Under the pieces are notes generated by a model that was not told the origin of the DNA, searched no databases, and was given only the letters and a program-made list of their open reading frames with translations. From Chelativorans salis (GTDB lineage Bacteria; Pseudomonadota; Alphaproteobacteria; Rhizobiales; Rhizobiaceae): DNA of 64,000 nt. This document shows positions 7,324 to 17,034 of the stretch, in pieces. The number at the start of each line of letters is the position of its first letter. Positions within the stretch are counted from its first letter, which is position 1. Location of the stretch: assembly GCF_025336525.1 (NCBI RefSeq), contig NZ_JAOCZP010000002.1:186001-250000 (forward strand), read 5' to 3'. A program made the position numbers and the translations under genes.

Positions 7324-8535
7324 GTGATACAGACCGTTCTGACATTCATCCTCGGCTTCCTCGCCGCCGCCGCGCTGGCTCTTGCGGTGGCGCCGGCGCT
7401 GTGGCGGCGTGCCGGTGTCCTCACGCGCAAGCGTATCGAGGCATCGATGCCGCTCTCGAGCGAGGAGCTGCAGGCCGAGATCGACGCTGTCAGGGCTAAG
7501 TATGCCATGACCACGCGGCGCCTGGAGATGAAGGCGGAAGCCATCAAGAAAAAGGCCGCCCAGGATCTGGTGGAGATCAATGTCCAGCGTGAGGAGGTGA
7601 GGCGGCTCGGTGAGGAGTGCACCGCGCGCGACGAGGCGCTGGCTACCCTGCAGGCGCGGTACGATGATATCGCCAAGCAGCTTTCCGAACGTGATGCGGA
7701 GATGAAGGCATCGTCGGCGAAACTGCCGACGGTCGAGAAGAGCCTGGCCGAGCGGACAGCGGAAGTCGAGGAGCTTTCGCGCCTCTACGAGGAGTCGAGC
7801 CTGATAGCCAGTAGCCATCAGGTCGAGCTGGTGGCGCGCGAAGCCGATATCGAACGTCTCAACGACACGATCACGCGCTTGCGCAACGAGGCCAAAGAGG
7901 CCGACCGGGCAAGGCGTGCCGCGGCCTCCGAGAAGACCAAGGTGGAGGAGGCCCTGAAGGCTGCGCGCAAGCGTTCCGACGAACTGGAGCGAAGGATCGA
8001 GGGTATGATGACCGACCTGTCGACGCGCGACGAGCGGTTGGAGCGGCAGGAAAAGGAGATCGCGCGCTTGAAACGGAAGATCAGGGAGAACGCCGGCGAC
8101 AACGGCGTGTCGCGCCAGCTCATCGATGCGGAAGAGGCGAAGGCGCGGCTGGAGATGCAGGTGGCTGATCTTTCACTGCAAGTCTCGACCCTGCTGGCCC
8201 AGGATGGTGGGGAAGGAGGTGCTATGTCCACAGCCAGGAAGTCGGAGGTGGAACGGCTGCGGTCGCGGCTTGCCACCTTGATGCGTGAGAACAAGAAGCT
8301 GCGTGAGGCGATCGCCGCAGCGGAGGAAGGGCCGGGCGACGACGACCTGCGTGAGCAAATCTCCAACTTGGCAGCGGAAGTGGTGAACATGGCCGCCGTC
8401 CTCGAAGGCCCCGGCTCGCCCGTCGAAAAGGCGCTATCAGAGCGGCCATCGGTACCGCCCGAAGGCGAGGTCCGCCCGCCAAGCCTGGCCGAGCGCGTCC
8501 GCACCCTCCGCGAGGGCTCGGCGCCGGCGGAATAG
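7324..8535 (+). CDS. Membrane-anchored long coiled-coil protein, function unknown
   Basis: 403 aa from a GTG start. One N-terminal transmembrane helix (about residues 5-27, IQTVLTFILGFLAAAALALA) is followed by a charged Glu/Arg/Lys-rich heptad region spanning roughly residues 45-345, then a Pro-rich tail. The layout resembles rhizobial inner-membrane coiled-coil proteins annotated as hypothetical or chromosome-segregation-ATPase-like. No ATPase motif is present, so it is not SMC or RecN. It lies alone, convergent with the TrmH-like gene, the stops only 3 bp apart. A structural or scaffold role is inferred only from the shape. Confidence 0.75.
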   Translation: MIQTVLTFILGFLAAAALALAVAPALWRRAGVLTRKRIEASMPLSSEELQAEIDAVRAKYAMTTRRLEMKAEAIKKKAAQDLVEINVQREEVRRLGEECTARDEALATLQARYDDIAKQLSERDAEMKASSAKLPTVEKSLAERTAEVEELSRLYEESSLIASSHQVELVAREADIERLNDTITRLRNEAKEADRARRAAASEKTKVEEALKAARKRSDELERRIEGMMTDLSTRDERLERQEKEIARLKRKIRENAGDNGVSRQLIDAEEAKARLEMQVADLSLQVSTLLAQDGGEGGAMSTARKSEVERLRSRLATLMRENKKLREAIAAAEEGPGDDDLREQISNLAAEVVNMAAVLEGPGSPVEKALSERPSVPPEGEVRPPSLAERVRTLREGSAPAE

Positions 8536-8538
8536 ACG

Positions 8539-9348
8539 CTACACCTCTCCCCGCCAAAGCCGATGCAGTGCGATGGCCGAAGCGGCGGCCACGTTCAGGC
8601 TGTCGAAGTCCTCGAGCATGCCGATGCGCACCGAGGGCAGGCGGTCGAGCAGCGTTGCCGGCAGGCCCGGCCCCTCCGCGCCGAGAAGGAGGGCCGTCCG
8701 CGGCGCCCGCGTCACGGCATCGATCTCCCGCGCCCCTTGCGGGCTCAAAGCGAGAATCTCGAAACCGCTCTCGGAGAGAGCTTCGACAAGCGCTTCCGCG
8801 CTGTCGCCCCGCGCAAAGGGCACCTTGAGCGCCGCGCCCACCGAAACGCGGATCGCCTTGCGGTAAAGCGGATCGCAGCAGCCGGCGTCCATCAGCACTG
8901 CATCGGCGCCGAAGGCCGCTGCATTGCGGAAGATGGCGCCCATGTTGTCGTGGTTGGCGATGCCCGAAAGCGCCACTACCAGAGCCCGTTCCGGTAGACG
9001 CGCGATGAGCGCTTCCGCACCCTCTTCCTCCCTACGCATGCCGATGGCCAGCACGCCGCGATGCATGGGAAAGCCGGCGATGGCATCCATCACCGCGCCG
9101 CCCGCCACATAGACCGGCACATCCTGTGGCACGCGGTCGATAAGTTCTCCCATCCCCGCCACCCGGTTCTCGCGCAGAAGCACGGACTCGGCGGCGAAGC
9201 GGGCGGTGGAGAAGAGCACGTTCAGCACCACCTTGCCCTCCGCCACGAAGCGACGCTCGCGTCCGACAAGGTCGCGTTCGCGGATGTCGCGATAGGCGGC
9301 GATCCGCGGGTCTCCCGGGTCGTCGATGCGGATGAGCTCGCGAGGCAT
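8539..9348 (-). CDS. TrmH/SpoU family RNA 2'-O-methyltransferase
   Basis: 269 aa. The N-terminal substrate-binding part (residues 1-85, with GRERRFVAEGKVVLNVL) precedes a SPOUT methyltransferase fold with motif 1 NHDNMGAIFRNAAAFG, motif 2 ALLLGAEGPGLP and motif 3 IGMLEDFDSLNVAAASAIAL. The knotted domain uses SAM to methylate a ribose in rRNA or tRNA; the exact nucleotide cannot be told. The ATG at 9348 is used. It is the last gene of the fhs operon, starting 4 bp after the HugZ-like stop, so translation is probably coupled. Confidence 0.88.
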   Translation of the reverse strand: MPRELIRIDDPGDPRIAAYRDIRERDLVGRERRFVAEGKVVLNVLFSTARFAAESVLLRENRVAGMGELIDRVPQDVPVYVAGGAVMDAIAGFPMHRGVLAIGMRREEEGAEALIARLPERALVVALSGIANHDNMGAIFRNAAAFGADAVLMDAGCCDPLYRKAIRVSVGAALKVPFARGDSAEALVEALSESGFEILALSPQGAREIDAVTRAPRTALLLGAEGPGLPATLLDRLPSVRIGMLEDFDSLNVAAASAIALHRLWRGEV

Positions 9349-9352
9349 CGCT

Positions 9353-10102
9353 TCAGCCGCCACGCGCCTTCTTTGCCATGGCGACGAGCACCGGGCGCAT
9401 CTCGGAGGCATCCTTCAGCGGCTCGTCGAAGAAGGTGCGCCGCACTTCGTCACCCTTGGCGATGTCGATACCCTCGGGGTCGATGCCCGTCAGTATCCAG
9501 CCCCCCGCCTCGGCACCGGCGAACGCGGTCGCATAGTTCTCCACAGCGTCCGCATGGTCCTCGTTCATGTGTTCGACGGCGCGCTGCTCCATCTCCAGAA
9601 GCGCCGCCGAGACGGCACTCTCTGCCAAAAGCTCCTCGCGCTTTAGCTTGTAGGCGCGGGCGAAGCCGCCATTCAGCAGCCCGCCCTCCGGTTCCAGCCG
9701 GAAGAAGGAGAAATCGGCAAAGCCGGCGTAAAGCTTCGCCTTCGGATGCCGGTTCAGGTAGCGCCGCACGGCATGCGTTCCGTCGGCGGTGCCGCGTTCC
9801 AGCTTCTTTGCCCGCATTTTCAGCGTCAGGCGCGGGTGGGCGAGCGGATCTCCCTTGCCGGGCTCGCCGACCAGCAGCGAGCAGCGCCGGTCCGCGTCGA
9901 GTGCTGCCGTGTGCGCCGACAGCGCGGAAACCAGGATCAGCGGCGTCCCATCCATATCGGTTGCAACCGCCACCCGCGTTGCCAGCGGCGCGCCGTCGGC
10001 GTCGAGCGTGGCGAGCGCACCGAAGCGGGCGGTGCGCATGAGCGTCTTCGCCAGCCGGATCGCTTGCGCATCGGTTTCAAGAAATGGATCGGCCTTCGCC
10101 AT
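9353..10102 (-). CDS. HugZ-like pyridoxamine 5'-phosphate oxidase fold protein (DUF2470)
   Basis: 249 aa. The N-terminal split-barrel FMN-binding fold (residues 15-150, with FGALATLDADGAPLATRV) is joined to a C-terminal DUF2470 domain marked by HMNEDHADAVENYA. This two-domain layout is that of HugZ/HutZ-type haem-utilisation proteins, but no haem uptake genes are near, so haem degradation is only a possibility. It lies 14 bp after the CoA transferase gene and 4 bp before the TrmH-like gene, inside the fhs operon. Confidence 0.85.
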   Translation of the reverse strand: MAKADPFLETDAQAIRLAKTLMRTARFGALATLDADGAPLATRVAVATDMDGTPLILVSALSAHTAALDADRRCSLLVGEPGKGDPLAHPRLTLKMRAKKLERGTADGTHAVRRYLNRHPKAKLYAGFADFSFFRLEPEGGLLNGGFARAYKLKREELLAESAVSAALLEMEQRAVEHMNEDHADAVENYATAFAGAEAGGWILTGIDPEGIDIAKGDEVRRTFFDEPLKDASEMRPVLVAMAKKARGG

Positions 10103-10116
10103 AGCCCGCGCTCCTT

Positions 10117-11274
10117 CTATACGGAGCCTTCGCCGATAACGCCCGCCTCTTCAAGGGCTTTCCGCTCGTCGTCGGAAACGCCGAAACGCTTGAGCGAGGT
10201 GACGGGCTCCGCAGGCCCCGCCCGGTGCGGGGGCGTGCGCGCAAAGCGTGGCGCTGCGGCCGGGCGGGTGAAGCCGTCCCGCGTTTCGTGCACCGCACGG
10301 GCGCGGTTGTGCGGATGATCCGCCGCCTCCTTCAGCGAAAGCACCGGCGCCACGCAAGCGTCCGTGGTCTCGAACAGCGCTGTCCATTCATCGCGGCTCT
10401 TCTCGCGAAAGCGTGCGGCGATCGCCGCCCGCATCTCCGGCCACAGCGCACGGTCGTATTGTCCTTCGACAAACCGCTCCTCCAGCGGCAGGAGCCTGGC
10501 GAATTCGGCGAAGAACTGCGGCTCCAGGCAGGCGACGGCGACATGGCCGCCATCCCCCGCCTCATAGGTGTCGTAGAACGGCGCGCCGCTGTCGAGCAGG
10601 TTCTCCCCGCGCCCCTCGCGCCAGAACCCCGCCGCCATGAAGCCGAAGAAGGGTGCTGCAAGCATCGACGCGCCGTCGACCATCGCCACATCCACCACCT
10701 GCCCCTTACCCGAGCGCTCCCGCTCGAAAAGGGCAGCCAGCACGCCGGCTATAAGGAACATAGTCCCGCCGCCATAGTCGCCGACGAGATTAAGCGGCGG
10801 CAAGGGTTTACCTCCCTTCGGCCCGATCATGGAAAGGATACCCGACCAGGCGAGATAGGTAAGGTCGTGCCCTGCGCGGGCGCTGAGCGGTCCATCCTGG
10901 CCGAAGCCGGTCATGCGGCCGTAGACGAGCCGCGGGTTGCGCTTCAGCGCTTCCTCCGGCCCGGCCCCCAGCCGCTCCATCACGCCCGGGCGGAAGCCTT
11001 CCAGAAGGACGTCAGCGCCTTCCATGAGCCGCAGCAGCAATACGCGGCCCTCCGGGCTTTTGAGATCGAGCTTCAGGATTTCCCGGCCGTGCCGTTCGAG
11101 ATCGTATTCGGGCGGTGCATTGAGGAAGGCGCGGCCGGCGTTCTTGCGCTCGATGCGCAGTACGTCCGCGCCCATCTCCGCCAGCATCAGGCCGGCCAGC
11201 GGCACCGGCCCTATCCCCGCCATCTCGATGATGGTCAGGCCGGAAAGAGGGCCGCTTCTTGCGGCGCCTCCCAT
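10117..11274 (-). CDS. CaiB/BaiF family CoA transferase (alpha-methylacyl-CoA racemase-like)
   Basis: 385 aa class III CoA-transferase fold. The N-terminal GLTIIEMAGIGPVPLAGLML and the region around GHDLTYLAWSGILS (with the catalytic Asp, D157 by position) look like alpha-methylacyl-CoA racemases more than true CoA transferases. The expected job is inverting 2-methylacyl-CoA stereochemistry before beta-oxidation. The ATG at 11274 is one base after the SDR stop, indicating translational coupling; an upstream in-frame ATG would overlap the SDR gene. The pairing with an HSD10-like dehydrogenase fits branched acyl-CoA or isoleucine metabolism. Confidence 0.88.
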   Translation of the reverse strand: MGGAARSGPLSGLTIIEMAGIGPVPLAGLMLAEMGADVLRIERKNAGRAFLNAPPEYDLERHGREILKLDLKSPEGRVLLLRLMEGADVLLEGFRPGVMERLGAGPEEALKRNPRLVYGRMTGFGQDGPLSARAGHDLTYLAWSGILSMIGPKGGKPLPPLNLVGDYGGGTMFLIAGVLAALFERERSGKGQVVDVAMVDGASMLAAPFFGFMAAGFWREGRGENLLDSGAPFYDTYEAGDGGHVAVACLEPQFFAEFARLLPLEERFVEGQYDRALWPEMRAAIAARFREKSRDEWTALFETTDACVAPVLSLKEAADHPHNRARAVHETRDGFTRPAAAPRFARTPPHRAGPAEPVTSLKRFGVSDDERKALEEAGVIGEGSV

Positions 11275-11275
11275 C

Positions 11276-12037
11276 TTATCGCGGCGCCATCCGGATGGCG
11301 CCATCGAGCCTGATCGTCTCGCCGTTCAACATCTGGTTCTCCACGATATGGCAGGCGAGGGCGGCATATTCGGAAGGCTCTCCCAGCCGCGGCGGGAAGG
11401 GCACCTGCTGCCCAAGTGATGCCTGCGCGTCTTCCGGCAGGCCGGCCAGCATCGGCGTCTTGAAGATGCCGGGTGCGATGGTGCACACGCGGATGCCGGC
11501 GCGGGCGAGGTCGCGCGCGATGGGCAGCGTCATGCCGACGATGCCGCCCTTGGAGGCCGAATAGGCGGCCTGGCCGATCTGCCCGTCGAAGGCGGCGACG
11601 GAGGCCGTATTGACGATGACGCCGCGCTCGTCGCCCGCAAGCGGCTTCAGCTCCTGTGCCTGGGCGGCGAAGAGGCGGATCATGTTGAAGGAGCCGAGAA
11701 GATTGACCTCGATCACCTTGCGATAGAGATCGAGCGGATGCGGCCCTTCCTTGCCCACGGTCTTCATGGCGACGGCAATGCCCGCGCAGTTTACGAGAAT
11801 GCGCGGCGGTCCGAGCTTCTCCGTCACCGCAGCAATCGCCGCCTCGCCGTCCTCGGCGCTGGTCACGTCGCATCTGATCGCCAGACCGCCGATCTCGCCG
11901 GCCACCTTCTCCGCCTGCTCCATGCCGACATCGGCGAGTGCCACCTTGGCGCCCTTTTCCGCCAGTGCCCGCGCCGTGGCCTCGCCAAGGCCCGAACCGC
12001 CGCCCGTCACGAGTGCGGTGATGCCGGATGGATTCAT
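11276..12037 (-). CDS. Short-chain dehydrogenase, 3-hydroxyacyl-CoA dehydrogenase type (HSD17B10-like)
   Basis: 253 aa classical SDR. Cofactor motif TGGGSGLG at residues 11-18, NCAGIA, catalytic Ser in NTASVAAF, and YSASKGG with Tyr and Lys of the active site. The sequence style ([20 protein letters not shown], ending with [15 protein letters not shown]) matches type 2 3-hydroxyacyl-CoA dehydrogenases, which use NAD+ in short- and branched-chain acyl-CoA oxidation. It starts 17 bp after fhs and is coupled to the racemase-like gene that follows. Confidence 0.88.
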   Translation of the reverse strand: MNPSGITALVTGGGSGLGEATARALAEKGAKVALADVGMEQAEKVAGEIGGLAIRCDVTSAEDGEAAIAAVTEKLGPPRILVNCAGIAVAMKTVGKEGPHPLDLYRKVIEVNLLGSFNMIRLFAAQAQELKPLAGDERGVIVNTASVAAFDGQIGQAAYSASKGGIVGMTLPIARDLARAGIRVCTIAPGIFKTPMLAGLPEDAQASLGQQVPFPPRLGEPSEYAALACHIVENQMLNGETIRLDGAIRMAPR

Positions 12038-12054
12038 GGAATGTCTCCTTCGGG

Positions 12055-13734
12055 TTAAAACAGCCCCTCGATATAGCCCTCTTCGTTAAGGAATATCTTC
12101 TCCGCAGACGGTGCGCTGGGCAAGCCCGGCATGGTCATGATCTCCCCGCAGATGGCGACGACGAAACCAGCGCCCGCCGAAAGCCGCACCTCGCGCACCG
12201 GAACCACGTGGCCCGTCGGCGCGCCGCGCAGGTTCGGATCCGTGGAGAAGGAATATTGCGTCTTCGCCATGCACACGGGAAGCTTGCCGTAGCCCTGGTC
12301 CTCCCATTGCTTGAGCTGGGCGCGGACGGATTTGTCGGCGATCGCCTCCAAGCCGCGATAGATGCGTGTGACGATTGTATCGATCTTCTCGAAGAGCGGC
12401 ATGTCATCGCGGTAAAGCGGGGCGAACTGCGAAGTGCCGCTCTCGGCCAGCGCCACCACTTTGTGCGCCAGTTCCTCTATGCCGGCCGAGCCTTCCGCCC
12501 AGTGCCGGCACAGCACCGCCTCCTCGCCCATGGAGGCTACATATGCCTTCACCGCCTCGATCTCGGCCGCCGTGTCGGTGTGAAAGTGGTTGATGGCAAC
12601 GATCGCCGGCACGCCGAACTGCTTCACGTTTTCGATGTGGCGGCCGAGATTGGCGCAGCCCTTCTTCACGGCCTCGACGTCCTCGGCGCCAAGATCCTCC
12701 TTCTTCACACCGCCGTTCATCTTCAGCGCCCGTATGGTCGCCACGATGACCGCGGCCGAGGGCTTGAGACCGGCCTTGCGGCACTTGATGTCGAAGAATT
12801 TCTCCGCACCGAGATCCGCGCCGAAGCCGGCTTCCGTCACCACATAGTCGGCGAGCTTCAAGGCCGTCGTGGTGGCCATGACGGAGTTGCAGCCATGCGC
12901 GATGTTGGCGAACGGTCCACCGTGGACGAAGGCGGGGTTGTTCTCCAGCGTCTGCACGAGGTTGGGCTGCAGCGCATCCTTCAAGAGCACGGCCATGGCG
13001 CCGTCGGCTTTGATGTCGCGCGCAAAGACCGGGCTCTTGTCGCGGCGGTAGCCGACGATGATATCGCCGAGGCGCCTTTCCAGGTCTCTGAGATCGGTGG
13101 CAAGGCACAGGATGGCCATCACCTCGGAGGCGACGGTGATGTCGAAACCGGCCTCGCGTGGAAAACCGTTGGCCACACCGCCCAGCGAGACGACGATCTG
13201 GCGCAGTGCGCGGTCATTCATGTCCATGACGCGGCGCCAGGCGACGCGGCGGATGTCGATATTCTCCGAATTGCCCCAGTAGATGTGGTTGTCGATGAGG
13301 GCGGATAGAAGGTTATGCGCCGAGGTGATGGCGTGGAAGTCGCCGGTGAAGTGGAGGTTCATGTCCTCCATCGGCACGACCTGCGCATAGCCGCCGCCGG
13401 CAGCTCCGCCTTTCATGCCGAAGCAGGGGCCGAGAGAGGCTTCGCGGATGCACACGGCGGTCTTCTTGCCGATGCGGTTGAGGCCGTCGCCCAATCCCAC
13501 CGTCGTCGTCGTCTTGCCTTCGCCTGCGGGCGTCGGGTTGATGGCCGTTACCAGGATGAGCTTGCCGTCGCCGTTCTTGCGCGCCTCGGCGATGAATTCG
13601 GCCGAGATCTTCGCCTTGTCGTGGCCGTAGGGAAGCAGGTGCTCGGACGGGATGCCAAGCCGTTCGCCGATCTCCTGGATCGGCTTCTTCTTCGCCGCGC
13701 GTGCGATTTCGATATCGGATTTCACCTCGGCCAT
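12055..13734 (-). CDS. fhs: Formate--tetrahydrofolate ligase
   Basis: 559 aa, the normal length. It makes 10-formyl-THF from formate, THF and ATP in cytosolic one-carbon metabolism. The P-loop-like [18 protein letters not shown] is at about residues 67-84, followed by the conserved [20 protein letters not shown] and [13 protein letters not shown] segments. The frame stays open for 220 codons upstream, overlapping the DUF2333 3' region, but that part has no family counterpart; [15 protein letters not shown] at 13734 is the typical start, preceded by GAGGAGG. It heads a five-gene minus-strand operon. Confidence 0.95.
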   Translation of the reverse strand: MAEVKSDIEIARAAKKKPIQEIGERLGIPSEHLLPYGHDKAKISAEFIAEARKNGDGKLILVTAINPTPAGEGKTTTTVGLGDGLNRIGKKTAVCIREASLGPCFGMKGGAAGGGYAQVVPMEDMNLHFTGDFHAITSAHNLLSALIDNHIYWGNSENIDIRRVAWRRVMDMNDRALRQIVVSLGGVANGFPREAGFDITVASEVMAILCLATDLRDLERRLGDIIVGYRRDKSPVFARDIKADGAMAVLLKDALQPNLVQTLENNPAFVHGGPFANIAHGCNSVMATTTALKLADYVVTEAGFGADLGAEKFFDIKCRKAGLKPSAAVIVATIRALKMNGGVKKEDLGAEDVEAVKKGCANLGRHIENVKQFGVPAIVAINHFHTDTAAEIEAVKAYVASMGEEAVLCRHWAEGSAGIEELAHKVVALAESGTSQFAPLYRDDMPLFEKIDTIVTRIYRGLEAIADKSVRAQLKQWEDQGYGKLPVCMAKTQYSFSTDPNLRGAPTGHVVPVREVRLSAGAGFVVAICGEIMTMPGLPSAPSAEKIFLNEEGYIEGLF

Positions 13735-13957
13735 GCGCCTCCTCCTCGATTGCCTCGGCCAAGGTGTGCCTGCCACACCCGCCGGTTTCAGGCAATAAGG
13801 ACGCGTGCCGCCTCCCGGTGCCATCCTGAAAAAGGCGGAAAATGCATGAAATGCGACAGGGGGTGAAAGAGTGCAGTGAATAGCGGGTAGGGAGCGCAGT
13901 GCTGCTGCCCTGTCTTGCCGGACGCAGGCGCAGGACCACCAGTCACTATTCCCTCTT

Positions 13958-15082
13958 TCACCGATCCAACACCTGCCGCAACTCCACCAGGTTCGACCGC
14001 ACCCGCAGGATATAGAAGCCCATGGTCGCCAGATGCGTTGGCATGATCCAGCCGGCCTCGCGGCCGTTGGAGATGATGAAAGGTGTGATGTTGAGGGCGG
14101 CGCGAAGTTGGTTCTCCGTTGTGTCCCATAGCGAGCCCAACGAGCGTTGCGCCACGACATCCTCGAAGTCCGCGCGTGCCGCGTGAAGGAGGCCGTAATA
14201 GCCGTAGAGCTGGCCGTAGGCGAACCAGAAGCGGTCGTCGGCGCGCGTGTCGAACCAGCCGCTGTTATAGTTCTCCGAGCGCTCGCGCAGGATCGCCGAG
14301 GTGGAGCCGATGTCGTTGGCGATGCGGTCGAGGAACTGGATAAGGTTGTCGGCGCGCGCGTCGAAGACGGCGTCGCAACTTTCCAGCCGATCATTGAAGG
14401 CGCGTAGCGATGCGGTCGCCGTGCGGTAGAAACTCGGCGTCGGCGTCTTGGGGCCGAACGGGGAAAGCCCGAAATACCACGCGTCCTCTGAGAATTGAAT
14501 GCTCTCGCGCGCCTTCTGCAGGTCGCTGTCGATTTGCGAGGTGCCGCGCACGCGACCGAGCGCGTCGACCAGCTCCACCGAGGTGCGCCGCACCGCCTGG
14601 TTCACGCCGCGCTGGAAGGAGGCCTTGTTGTCAAAGAAGGGCGTATCGTCCCAGTCGAGCCCGAAGAAGCCGAGCTTGTAGAGAAGCATGGAGGAGATCC
14701 ACGCGTTCTCGTTGACGTTAAAGTCAGTCAGGTCGGCGGCGACGTCGGCCACGGCCGAGCGGCCGCAGGTGCGCGGTCCCTCGTCGCCGGTCGCCGCCAC
14801 CGGCTCTCCGGCCGACACGCTGCGGTTCGTCAGGTCGTAGGCCTGAACGTAATCCGGGTTAAAGCCGGTCCACACCTGGGTCTGCCAGAAGAAATAGGCG
14901 TAAAGCCCGACGAAGAGGAGAAGGACGGCGCCAACCACGGCACGCACGATCCACCCCCGGTGCTTGTACCAGCGACCGAGCGCCACGAACGGCCAGGCAA
15001 GCCACGCCAGGAGGCGGCCGATGCCGCGGCCCAGCGCAGCGAATATGCGGGTGAAGAAATCGACGATTGAACCGGACAACAA
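13958..15082 (-). CDS. DUF2333 family inner-membrane protein
   Basis: 374 aa. An amphipathic, Trp-rich N-terminus ([16 protein letters not shown]) leads to one transmembrane helix at about residues 46-68 ([20 protein letters not shown]). A large soluble, probably periplasmic domain follows. The family is widespread in alphaproteobacteria and has no known function. The closest neighbour is tdk, 98 bp upstream in the same direction. The 13735-13957 stretch between this gene and fhs shows no separate gene. Confidence 0.85.
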   Translation of the reverse strand: MLSGSIVDFFTRIFAALGRGIGRLLAWLAWPFVALGRWYKHRGWIVRAVVGAVLLLFVGLYAYFFWQTQVWTGFNPDYVQAYDLTNRSVSAGEPVAATGDEGPRTCGRSAVADVAADLTDFNVNENAWISSMLLYKLGFFGLDWDDTPFFDNKASFQRGVNQAVRRTSVELVDALGRVRGTSQIDSDLQKARESIQFSEDAWYFGLSPFGPKTPTPSFYRTATASLRAFNDRLESCDAVFDARADNLIQFLDRIANDIGSTSAILRERSENYNSGWFDTRADDRFWFAYGQLYGYYGLLHAARADFEDVVAQRSLGSLWDTTENQLRAALNITPFIISNGREAGWIMPTHLATMGFYILRVRSNLVELRQVLDR

Positions 15083-15180
15083 GCGCCTCCCTCAGGCGAA
15101 ACCGTAGAGACGCCTCGCGAGCGCCGAGTGCGTTGAGATAAGCACTTTTCGGTACTTCCACAACCTGGGGCATTCCGCGG

Positions 15181-15795
15181 CTATTCAGCCCCGGCAAAGC
15201 CGATAAGGTCCTCCGCCCGCCAGCGGCCCATCTCCTCCTCCCAATGCCTGCGGCACAACGACACGTATACGTCCTTGCCGATGGCCACCTGCTCGCCCTC
15301 CTTGGCAACCTTGCCTTCGGGGCCCAGCCGCACGACCATGTTCGCCTTGCGGCCGCAGCGGCAGATGGTGCGCACCTCGCGCAGTTCGTCGGCGATCGAC
15401 AGGAGTGCCTGCGAGCCGGTGAAGAGCTTGCCTTGGAAATCGGTGCGCAGGCCGTAGCACATGACCGGGATGTCGAGCCGGTCGGCGATGCGCGCAAGCT
15501 GCCAAACCTGTTCTTCGACTAGGAACTGCGCCTCGTCGACGAAGACACAGTGGGTGGTGGTGTGCCGGTGATGCTCGGCGACGCGCGCGAAGAGGTCGTC
15601 GCCATCGCGAAACATCTCGGCGTCGGCCTCGAGCCCGATGCGCGAGGCGATGTAGCCGGCCCCGTCCTTGCGATAGTGGCCGGCGACGAACAGCATGGTC
15701 GACATGCCGCGCTCGCGGTAGTTGTAGGAGGCCTGCAGGAGCATGGTACTCTTGCCGGCATTCATCGTCGCGTAGTGGAAGTAGAGCTTGGCCAT
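15181..15795 (-). CDS. tdk: Thymidine kinase
   Basis: 204 aa type II thymidine kinase, which phosphorylates thymidine with ATP in the salvage pathway. Walker A is ATMNAGKST (residues 10-18), Walker B CVFVDEAQFL, and the zinc lasso ligands lie in CRCGRKAN and the later YVSLCRRHW. The ATG at 15795 gives the typical MAKLYFHYATMNAGKS start; a longer frame to 15870 has no support. Confidence 0.95.
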   Translation of the reverse strand: MAKLYFHYATMNAGKSTMLLQASYNYRERGMSTMLFVAGHYRKDGAGYIASRIGLEADAEMFRDGDDLFARVAEHHRHTTTHCVFVDEAQFLVEEQVWQLARIADRLDIPVMCYGLRTDFQGKLFTGSQALLSIADELREVRTICRCGRKANMVVRLGPEGKVAKEGEQVAIGKDVYVSLCRRHWEEEMGRWRAEDLIGFAGAE

Positions 15796-16011
15796 CGTCT
15801 TCGCCGTTCCCGTCCATTGCCTGATAGCAGCATCAGGGGCGCATGAAACGCCGCGGCGGCGGTCTTCCACCGGAATGGCGCAACCCGGAGGCTATCCTTT
15901 CCGCTTGCCGCCGGCCTCAAATGGTGCTTGCGTTTGAACAAAATGCCGAAGCCGGTTAAACGGCGCTGGCGCAAAAATTATGTTGAACAACTTCCCAGGG
16001 GAGAACACGAC

Positions 16012-16959
16012 ATGTCCTACCTTAGATGCACCGCAGCCGGCCTAGCGGTAGCGGTCGGCCTCTTCGCCGGTGCCGCCCTTGCCGCCGAGCCGGAGGAATG
16101 CCGCTCCGTCACCTTCTCCGACGTTGGCTGGACCGATATCACCGCCACCACGGCGACCGCTTCCGTGGTTCTGGAAGGGCTTGGCTACCAGCCGGAAACG
16201 CAAGTGCTCTCCGTGCCGGTAACCTACGCTTCGCTCAAGAACGGCGACGTCGACGTCTTCCTCGGCAACTGGATGCCCACCATGGAGGCCGACATTGCGC
16301 CCTATCGCACGGACGGCTCGGTGGAGACCGTCGTCACCAATCTGGAAGGTGCCAAATACACGCTCGCCGTGCCGCAATACACCTACGATGCGGGGCTCAA
16401 GAGCTTCGCCGATATCGCCGAATTCCGCGACGAACTGGACGGCAAGATCTACGGTATCGAGCCCGGCAACGACGGCAATCGGCTGATCCTCGACATGATC
16501 GAGAACGACACGTTCGGCCTGTCCGGTTTCGAACTCGTGGAAAGCTCGGAGGCCGGCATGCTCTCGCAGGTGCGCCGCGCCGTGCAGCGCGAGCAGCACG
16601 TGGTGTTCCTCGGCTGGGAGCCGCACCCGATGAACGCCAATATCGATATGGCCTATCTCGAAGGCGGCGATGAGGTGTTCGGCCCCAACTACGGCGGCGC
16701 CACGGTGCATACGAACACGCGCGCGGGGCTGACCGAGGAGTGCCCCAATCTCGGGCAGCTTTTGAAGAACATGGTCTTCTCTCTGCAGATGGAAAACGAG
16801 ATCATGGGCGCCATCCTTGACGAGGGCGAGGCCCCGGAGGCCGCAGCCGCCGCGTGGCTGAAGGAGAACCCGGACGTGCTGGGCCCCTGGCTCGAAGGTG
16901 TGACCACCTTCGACGGCGGCGATGCGATGGAAGCCGTCAAGGCGCATCTGGGGATGTGA
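16012..16959 (+). CDS. choX: Choline ABC transporter, periplasmic substrate-binding protein ChoX
   Basis: 315 aa. The signal peptide (YLRCTAAGLAVAVGLFAGAA) ends at ALA near residue 24. The mature protein is a ProX/ChoX-type fold with the aromatic, aspartate-containing choline pocket segments FSDVGWTDITATTATASVV and FLGWEPHPMN. It captures choline in the periplasm for the ChoWV permease. The ATG at 16012 has GGGGAGA at a proper distance; the frame upstream is spurious. First gene of choXWV, 75 bp before choW. Confidence 0.93.
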   Translation: MSYLRCTAAGLAVAVGLFAGAALAAEPEECRSVTFSDVGWTDITATTATASVVLEGLGYQPETQVLSVPVTYASLKNGDVDVFLGNWMPTMEADIAPYRTDGSVETVVTNLEGAKYTLAVPQYTYDAGLKSFADIAEFRDELDGKIYGIEPGNDGNRLILDMIENDTFGLSGFELVESSEAGMLSQVRRAVQREQHVVFLGWEPHPMNANIDMAYLEGGDEVFGPNYGGATVHTNTRAGLTEECPNLGQLLKNMVFSLQMENEIMGAILDEGEAPEAAAAAWLKENPDVLGPWLEGVTTFDGGDAMEAVKAHLGM

Positions 16960-17034
16960 GTTGAGCGGCGGGCGCCTTCCGACGCCCGCCCCCCTACATT
17001 GATTCCTCCCCAATAACAGGAGAGCACCGACCCA

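Noticed and set aside
13735-14394. 220-codon in-frame N-terminal extension of fhs
   Set aside because: It runs through the 3' part of the DUF2333 gene, is Ser/Thr/Arg-rich without family similarity, and the standard Fhs start with a GAGGAGG site is at 13734.
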